NCBI GenBank assembly: GCA_014190575.1
Contig: BJGQ01000029.1
Location: 1 to 38,802, forward strand
Direction: 5' to 3'
DNA length: 38,802 nucleotides
Source: Bacteroidota bacterium
GTDB taxonomy: Bacteria; Bacteroidota; Bacteroidia; Chitinophagales; UBA10324
In this document: positions 34,992-38,802 of the stretch, piece after piece
Position numbering within the stretch: the first letter of the stretch is position 1
Layout of the letters: each line of letters begins with the position of its first letter
Made by a program: the position numbers and the translations under genes
The notes under the pieces: model-generated
The model's input: the letters and a program-made list of their open reading frames with translations, nothing else
Told to the model about the DNA's origin: nothing
The model's database searches: none

Positions 34992-35290
34992 AGAAAAAGC
35001 GGACAGTTATCTGGGATACCCCAGCCGTTGACGACCTGAAAGAAATTTATGATTATATAAAAATGGATTCGTTGCAGGCAGCACAGAATGTGAAATCTGA
35101 AATTCTTGCAACCACAAAAATTCTTTCTTCCAACCCCGAACTATTTGCAGTTGATTTATTGAAGGAAAATAATGATGGTTCTAATCGCGCGTTTTTTATT
35201 TACAGTTATCGCATCGCTTACAAAATCACCGATGACAATATTTTAATTCTACGCATTCGTCATACAAGCAGGGAACCGGAAGAATATTAA
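34985..35290 (+). CDS. RelE/ParE-family toxin, module 1
   Basis: A 101-residue toxin of the RelE/ParE superfamily. The N-terminal WDTPAVDDLKEIYDYIKMDS (about 10-29), with its helix pair, and the C-terminal RIAYKITDDNILILRIRHTSREPEEY (about 76-101) are typical, particularly the RHTSREP end of ParE-like proteins. ParE-type members poison gyrase; RelE-type members cut mRNA; the sequence alone favours ParE. It overlaps its antitoxin by 7 bases and faces module 2 across 23 bases. Confidence 0.88.
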   Translation: MVKKKRTVIWDTPAVDDLKEIYDYIKMDSLQAAQNVKSEILATTKILSSNPELFAVDLLKENNDGSNRAFFIYSYRIAYKITDDNILILRIRHTSREPEEY

Positions 35291-35313
35291 TTGGAATTTT
35301 TAAAAATAATTTT

Positions 35314-35580
35314 TCAAGGGAAATATTTATAAACCACTGAGCGGTGTAACACTGTTTTCAATGTGATTGCTCCTGCTGACACCTGAATTCCAATCCGATA
35401 ATCATTCACTCTTATTCTTCCGTACCCGATATGAGTAGTAAATAATTTCAGTCCTGTAATTTCATTTGTGTTTTTTGCCTGTTCTATTTCTTCCAATACA
35501 AAAAGAATCTCATCAATCAGTTCTGCGGATTTAATTTTTTCAACCTCCCGCAAAAATCGCTTCGACGATTTTGCAATCAT
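35314..35580 (-). CDS. RelE-family toxin, module 2
   Basis: An 88-residue RelE-like toxin. Features are the N-terminal SKRFLREVEKI, a helix with FVLEEIEQAK, the segment LKLFTTHIGYGRIRVNDYRIGIQ (about 45-67) with its Arg-x-x-Asp-Tyr-Arg core, and the C-terminal LHRSVVYKYFP. The core Arg and Tyr residues are those used by RelE for mRNA cleavage. It is shorter than many RelE proteins, but complete in layout. Its ATG overlaps the antitoxin stop by one base (TAATG). It is tail to tail with module 1. Confidence 0.85.
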   Translation of the reverse strand: MIAKSSKRFLREVEKIKSAELIDEILFVLEEIEQAKNTNEITGLKLFTTHIGYGRIRVNDYRIGIQVSAGAITLKTVLHRSVVYKYFP

Positions 35581-35810
35581 TACTTACTGATGCGCTTTTT
35601 CATTCGCAATAATTCCTTGCGGGTATCGCCTGCTGAAAGCAGACTTTCTTTCTCTGATTTATCCATTGCTTTCATCAATGCTTTTTCTTCTGCTTTTTCA
35701 TATTCATCGAGCGATAAAATTTTTAATGCGGTTTTGCTGTTTGCTAAAAGCGTTTTTAGTGCCTTGCCAATATCAGTTCGCTCGTTGATGTCAATTACAT
35801 AAAGTGCCAT
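35580..35810 (-). CDS. antitoxin of RelE-type module 2
   Basis: A 76-residue antitoxin upstream of the RelE-like toxin. The N-terminal YVIDINERTDIGKALKTLL is a beta strand followed by a helix; the rest is Lys/Glu-rich helix (YEKAEEKALMKAMDKS) suited to toxin binding. It does not resemble the module 1 antitoxin. Its stop overlaps the toxin start by one base. A -7 box TATATTTG lies at 35824-35831, giving a very short leader. Confidence 0.8.
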   Translation of the reverse strand: MALYVIDINERTDIGKALKTLLANSKTALKILSLDEYEKAEEKALMKAMDKSEKESLLSAGDTRKELLRMKKRISK

Positions 35811-35823
35811 TGTAATTTTTTTA

Positions 35824-35831
35824 CAAATATA
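35824..35831 (-). promoter_or_regulatory. -7 box for second TA module
   Basis: On the minus strand this is TATATTTG, an exact TAnnTTTG, 14 bases before the antitoxin ATG at 35810. No clear -33 TTG is present. Confidence 0.4.
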
Positions 35832-35877
35832 AATCTGTTATTCTTTACTGAGAATAAATACTTGTCGCAGAAACGCT

Positions 35878-35961
35878 GTCATTGCGAACATTGTATTCAA
35901 TGTGAAGCAATCTGTTACGCTCACCCGCAACAGATTGCTTCGTGATTACACTCGCAATGAC
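35878..35961. repeat. REP-like inverted repeat
   Basis: Outer arms GTCATTGCGA (35878-35887) and CGCAATGAC (35953-35961) flank an inner perfect pair GAAGCAATCTGTT (35904-35916) and AACAGATTGCTTC (35929-35941). This CATTGCGA...GAAGCAATCTG layout is a well-known dispersed hairpin in Bacteroidota genomes. It lies between the second TA module and the truncated T9SS gene. Confidence 0.75.
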
Positions 35962-35984
35962 AAAGTGAAAGCGAATTGATTGTG

Positions 35985-36140
35985 CTATTCCTTCACAAAT
36001 TTTTTACACCTTATTTTTTTGTTGTTGGAAACAGTGAGCATATAAATGCCGGAAGGCAAATCGGAAATATTGATGTTTATAGAGTTGCCAACTTTCAAAA
36101 AGTTGGCAACTCTCGCACCCAACAAATTATAAATGGTGAT
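35985..36140 (-). pseudogene. severed T9SS sorting-domain tail
   Basis: Immediately after the TAA at 36141-36143 the same reading frame continues for 51 codons to a TAG at 35985-35987. It encodes the rest of a T9SS type A domain: ITIYNLLGARV first, then INISDLPSGIYMLTV and a final KKFVKE tail. These are the segments missing from the CDS at 36141-37397. A single A-to-T change in a Lys codon (AAA to TAA) would explain the break. Confidence 0.8.
36081..36113. repeat. perfect 15-bp palindrome in sorting-domain region
   Basis: AGAGTTGCCAACTTT (36081-36095) and AAAGTTGGCAACTCT (36099-36113) pair perfectly around the loop CAA. On the minus strand it encodes RVANFLKVGNS in the severed tail. It could be a small palindromic element fixed in the coding frame. 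Confidence 0.75.
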
Positions 36141-37397
36141 TTAATTTTCTTCGGGTGAAAGACTGGAGATTTTTATTTCGTTGGTGGCGGGGTTGGGATA
36201 AATATTTATTGCAGATGCATTTTGTTTCACTTCAACTATTGCTGTTGTGTCTTGAATTATTGTTGGGTCGTATCGTGCAACATATCCGCAAGGAGTAGAA
36301 TCATTAATCTGAATCCATCTTCCACCTGCATAAATCATGCTGTCAAATTTTTCAATAGCATGTACTTCATAAGTTGGACCTTTTGGAATGAGCTTCCATG
36401 TCGTGTCATTATAAACAGAAATAAAATTCCAGAGATATGGAAATGCTAAAACTCCTGCCCAATTAGCACCTAAGTATAATTTGTCATCAATAGTTTTTAA
36501 AGTATAAACTGCAATTGGATTATTTCCTGTTGAAGCCCATGTTGTATCATTCCAAACAACTAAACCTGATTCAATTCCTGATGCACTATGACTAAAATCT
36601 CCTCCTGCATAAAGTTTGTTTTTATAAGATGCAAGAGAATATAAAATACAATCAAACTGACCACTGAAACCAATTCCATTTCCTACCGAACTCCAACTTG
36701 TATCATTCCAGCAAGCAATGTTTTTGCAATAAGTGCCCCCTGCATTTTCAAATATTCCGGCTGCATATAGTTTGTTGTGATGAACACATAGTGCATGAAC
36801 TTCGGGAACTGCACCTCCGCTAATGCCTGTACCTACTTGTTGCCATTGAGTTCCATCATATTTTGCAACACGCGAAATTGATGGACTACTTGCATCAACA
36901 AAATATCCTGTGTCACATTTTGTAAATGCACCTCCAACATATAGCGTGTCATTATAAAAGCAAAGTGAATTGAGTGAGTTATTAAATGTTCCGACATTAT
37001 TAAACTCAAAAGTGTTTACATCAAATCTTAATACACCATAAATATCAGCTGCTGTGTTAGATACAGACAGATAAATTTCAGAGCCATGTAAAACCATTGA
37101 AGTAATAACTTGCCCGAAACCATTTCCACTAAATGTTCCGTGATGAATTATTAATTGACTCCAATTTGTTCCATCCCATCTTGCAATATTTGAGGCAATG
37201 ATATTTCCTGTATCAGCGTTGCACGCATCAAAATATCCTCCGACATAGAGTATATGATTAATTGTATCGTTACACATGGAAGCAACTTTATTGTTCTGCG
37301 CATCATTTCCACTTAATCCTCCTTGCAATGGAAACCATTGTTGCGCGCTGCATATTTCAAAACTGAATAAAAATAAAAGCAACAGAATTTTTTTCAC
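36141..37397 (-). CDS. secreted beta-propeller-like T9SS protein, truncated
   Basis: A 418-residue exported protein with a signal peptide (residues 1-18, ending CSAQ). Its body repeats units of the form LY(V/A)GG.F...(N/T)IA.WNDT.W..VG about every 45-55 residues, as in Kelch/propeller-like tip proteins; LYAGGDFSHS and LYAAGIFENAGG are examples. The C-terminus opens a T9SS type A domain (INIYPNPATNEIKI) but stops after SLSPEEN. The rest of that domain follows in frame beyond the TAA (see 35985-36140). The start is GTG. As read, the product would be made but not secreted by T9SS. Sequencing error and stop readthrough are alternatives to mutation. Confidence 0.8.
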   Translation of the reverse strand: MKKILLLLFLFSFEICSAQQWFPLQGGLSGNDAQNNKVASMCNDTINHILYVGGYFDACNADTGNIIASNIARWDGTNWSQLIIHHGTFSGNGFGQVITSMVLHGSEIYLSVSNTAADIYGVLRFDVNTFEFNNVGTFNNSLNSLCFYNDTLYVGGAFTKCDTGYFVDASSPSISRVAKYDGTQWQQVGTGISGGAVPEVHALCVHHNKLYAAGIFENAGGTYCKNIACWNDTSWSSVGNGIGFSGQFDCILYSLASYKNKLYAGGDFSHSASGIESGLVVWNDTTWASTGNNPIAVYTLKTIDDKLYLGANWAGVLAFPYLWNFISVYNDTTWKLIPKGPTYEVHAIEKFDSMIYAGGRWIQINDSTPCGYVARYDPTIIQDTTAIVEVKQNASAINIYPNPATNEIKISSLSPEEN

Positions 37398-37465
37398 GCC
37401 ACTAAATTAAACCTCTGCTTCAATTGTGAATGCATTGTTCAAAACCCCGCGCACTTTAATTTTCA

Positions 37466-37497
37466 TTGAGCGCAGCAATTACTATCAACTAAATTCG
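37466..37497 (+). promoter_or_regulatory. promoter-like pair before mutL
   Basis: TTG at 37466-37468 and TAAATTCG at 37490-37497 (one mismatch to TAnnTTTG) are 21 bases apart. The leader to the ATG at 37541 is about 38 bases. Moderate match only. Confidence 0.35.
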
Positions 37498-37540
37498 CAC
37501 ACTGTTTTTGAGAAACACTGAAACAGTTTTTAAAATTTTT

Positions 37541-38802
37541 ATGTCAGATATCATTTCGCTTTTACCCGATTCCATTGCCAACCAGATTGCCGCCGGTGAG
37601 GTGATACAGCGCCCAGCAAGCGCCGTGAAGGAAATGATGGAGAACAGTATTGATGCCGATGCCACCGAAATAAAACTCATCATCCGCGATGCAGGCAAGA
37701 GTCTGATTCAGGTAATTGACAATGGAAAAGGAATGAGCGACACCGATGCACGCATGAGTTTTGAGCGACACGCTACTTCTAAAATAAAAAATATTGACGA
37801 CCTGTTTCAAATCCGAACCATGGGTTTTCGCGGTGAAGCATTGGCAAGTATTGCCGCGATTGCTCAAGTGGAACTGAAAACAAGATTGCGTGGCGAAGCA
37901 GTGGGAACCGAATTGCTGATTGAGGGCAGCGAAGTTTTGAAACAGGAAACAGTGAGCTGTGCGGAAGGCGCTTCGCTCTCGGTGAAAAATCTTTTTTACA
38001 ATGTGCCGGCGCGCCGCAAATTTTTAAAAAGCAATCCCGTAGAAACAAAACACATCATTGACGAATTCACACGCATTGCACTCGCGCATCCCGAAATAAA
38101 TTTTCAGTTGCATCATAACGGCGTGGAAGTGTATCACCTGAATGCAGGCAATCTTCGTCAGCGCATTGTGGGTTTGTTCGGGCACAATTACAACGAGCGA
38201 TTGGTGCCGGTGGAAGAGCAAACCACTGTTACAAATATCATTGGCTTCATTGGTAAACCCGAAGCAGCGAAGAAAACACGCGGCGAACAATTTTTTTTCG
38301 TGAACAACCGATTCATCAAAAGCAGTTATCTGAATCATGCAGTGACCAGTGCGTTTTATGAATTACTGCCACACGAATCGTTTGCGTTCTATGTTTTGTT
38401 TTTAGAAATTGACCCTGCCCGAATTGATATAAATGTTCATCCCACCAAGCAGGAAATAAAATTTGAAGATGAGCGAATCATTTACACTTTCATTTTATCA
38501 GCAGTGAAACGCGCATTGGGAAAATATTCTGTTTCGCCTTCGCTGGATTTTAATGACGAAAATCGTTTCAATCAGAACACCAGTTTCTCACGGCCGAATA
38601 AAGAAATGATGGATGAACCGAATCCGAAACTGAATCCAGATTATTCGCCGTACAAACAAATTGATACACGCACTCTATCAAATCAAAACAACTGGAAAGA
38701 TTTGTATTCTGATTCGCGCAAGGGAGAAGATGTTGCCATTGTTCCTGATACAGAATTTTCAACCGGAACATTTACCATTCCAAGCCGGTGGGAAACCACT
38801 CC
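37541..38802 (+). CDS. mutL: MutL mismatch repair protein (5' part)
   Basis: About 420 residues of MutL, cut by the window edge. It is the GHKL ATPase that links MutS to strand removal in mismatch repair. Blocks are IANQIAAGEVIQRPASAVKE, the N-box EMMENSIDADA, DNGKGM, RHATSKI, GFRGEALASI and, in the second domain, NVHPTKQEIKF. These give the ATPase (about 1-200) and transducer domain (to about 335). The remaining residues begin the variable linker. Start ATG is clear. It diverges from the truncated T9SS gene. The endonuclease end, if present, lies beyond the window. Confidence 0.96.
   Translation, partial: MSDIISLLPDSIANQIAAGEVIQRPASAVKEMMENSIDADATEIKLIIRDAGKSLIQVIDNGKGMSDTDARMSFERHATSKIKNIDDLFQIRTMGFRGEALASIAAIAQVELKTRLRGEAVGTELLIEGSEVLKQETVSCAEGASLSVKNLFYNVPARRKFLKSNPVETKHIIDEFTRIALAHPEINFQLHHNGVEVYHLNAGNLRQRIVGLFGHNYNERLVPVEEQTTVTNIIGFIGKPEAAKKTRGEQFFFVNNRFIKSSYLNHAVTSAFYELLPHESFAFYVLFLEIDPARIDINVHPTKQEIKFEDERIIYTFILSAVKRALGKYSVSPSLDFNDENRFNQNTSFSRPNKEMMDEPNPKLNPDYSPYKQIDTRTLSNQNNWKDLYSDSRKGEDVAIVPDTEFSTGTFTIPSRWETT

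Noticed and set aside
35976-36158. Plus-strand 60-residue open frame
   Set aside because: It is the shadow of the severed T9SS tail on the other strand, which gives a meaningful domain sequence.

Overview
The window looks like chromosomal DNA of an AT-rich, uncultivated-type Bacteroidota, probably in the Chitinophagales/Sphingobacteriales sphere. This is inferred from gene content (DUF4175 giant protein, YugP-type metallopeptidase, T9SS sorting domains, GH3-serine hydrolase fusion, FN3 protein) and from promoter-like boxes of the Bacteroidota form TTG-N17-23-TAnnTTTG. I see no rRNA, tRNA, IS element, prophage or CRISPR array.

Layout. 1-1990: a long non-coding left end, an FN3 protein with promoter and strong terminator, a 32-residue membrane microprotein, and the first of two identical near-parS palindromes. 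1990-6230 (minus): ybeY, an RsbW-like ATPase and a DUF4175 coiled-coil membrane protein, with the second near-parS site just before ybeY. 6418-9060: a YjjG-type nucleotidase, a membrane zinc peptidase and a secreted protein of unknown role. 9173-12355 (plus): a three-gene run of membrane-anchored protein, MFS transporter and MORN/TonB-C protein. 12517-15369: uvrA.

15421-26569 (minus) is the accessory centrepiece: nine tightly packed genes read in the order PIG-L deacetylase, GT4-like glycosyltransferase, HisH-like glutaminase, HisF-like ammonia channel lacking the cyclase Asp, a triple fusion (N-acetyl-sugar amidotransferase + two complete glycosyltransferases), FemAB/BioF2-like acyltransferase, SAM methyltransferase, MBOAT O-acyltransferase and its SGNH-like partner. 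Together they are predicted to build and decorate an acetamidino-containing surface glycan: deacetylate, amidinate (ammonia passed from HisH through HisF to the amidotransferase), transfer sugars with three related GT modules, then N-/O-acylate and methylate. The covalent joining of amidination and two GTs is the strongest candidate here for an undescribed arrangement.

26623-33072 (minus): a T9SS-exported SGNH esterase, scpA, an outer-membrane-type hypothetical protein and a GH3/beta-lactamase-fold fusion. 33073-33504 is a repeat-bearing spacer. 33505-35810 (mixed strands): queA, then two RelE/ParE-type toxin-antitoxin modules facing each other tail to tail. 35811-37397: a REP-like hairpin and a beta-propeller-like T9SS protein whose sorting domain is cut by one in-frame TAA. 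37541-end: the 5' two-thirds of mutL, running off the window.
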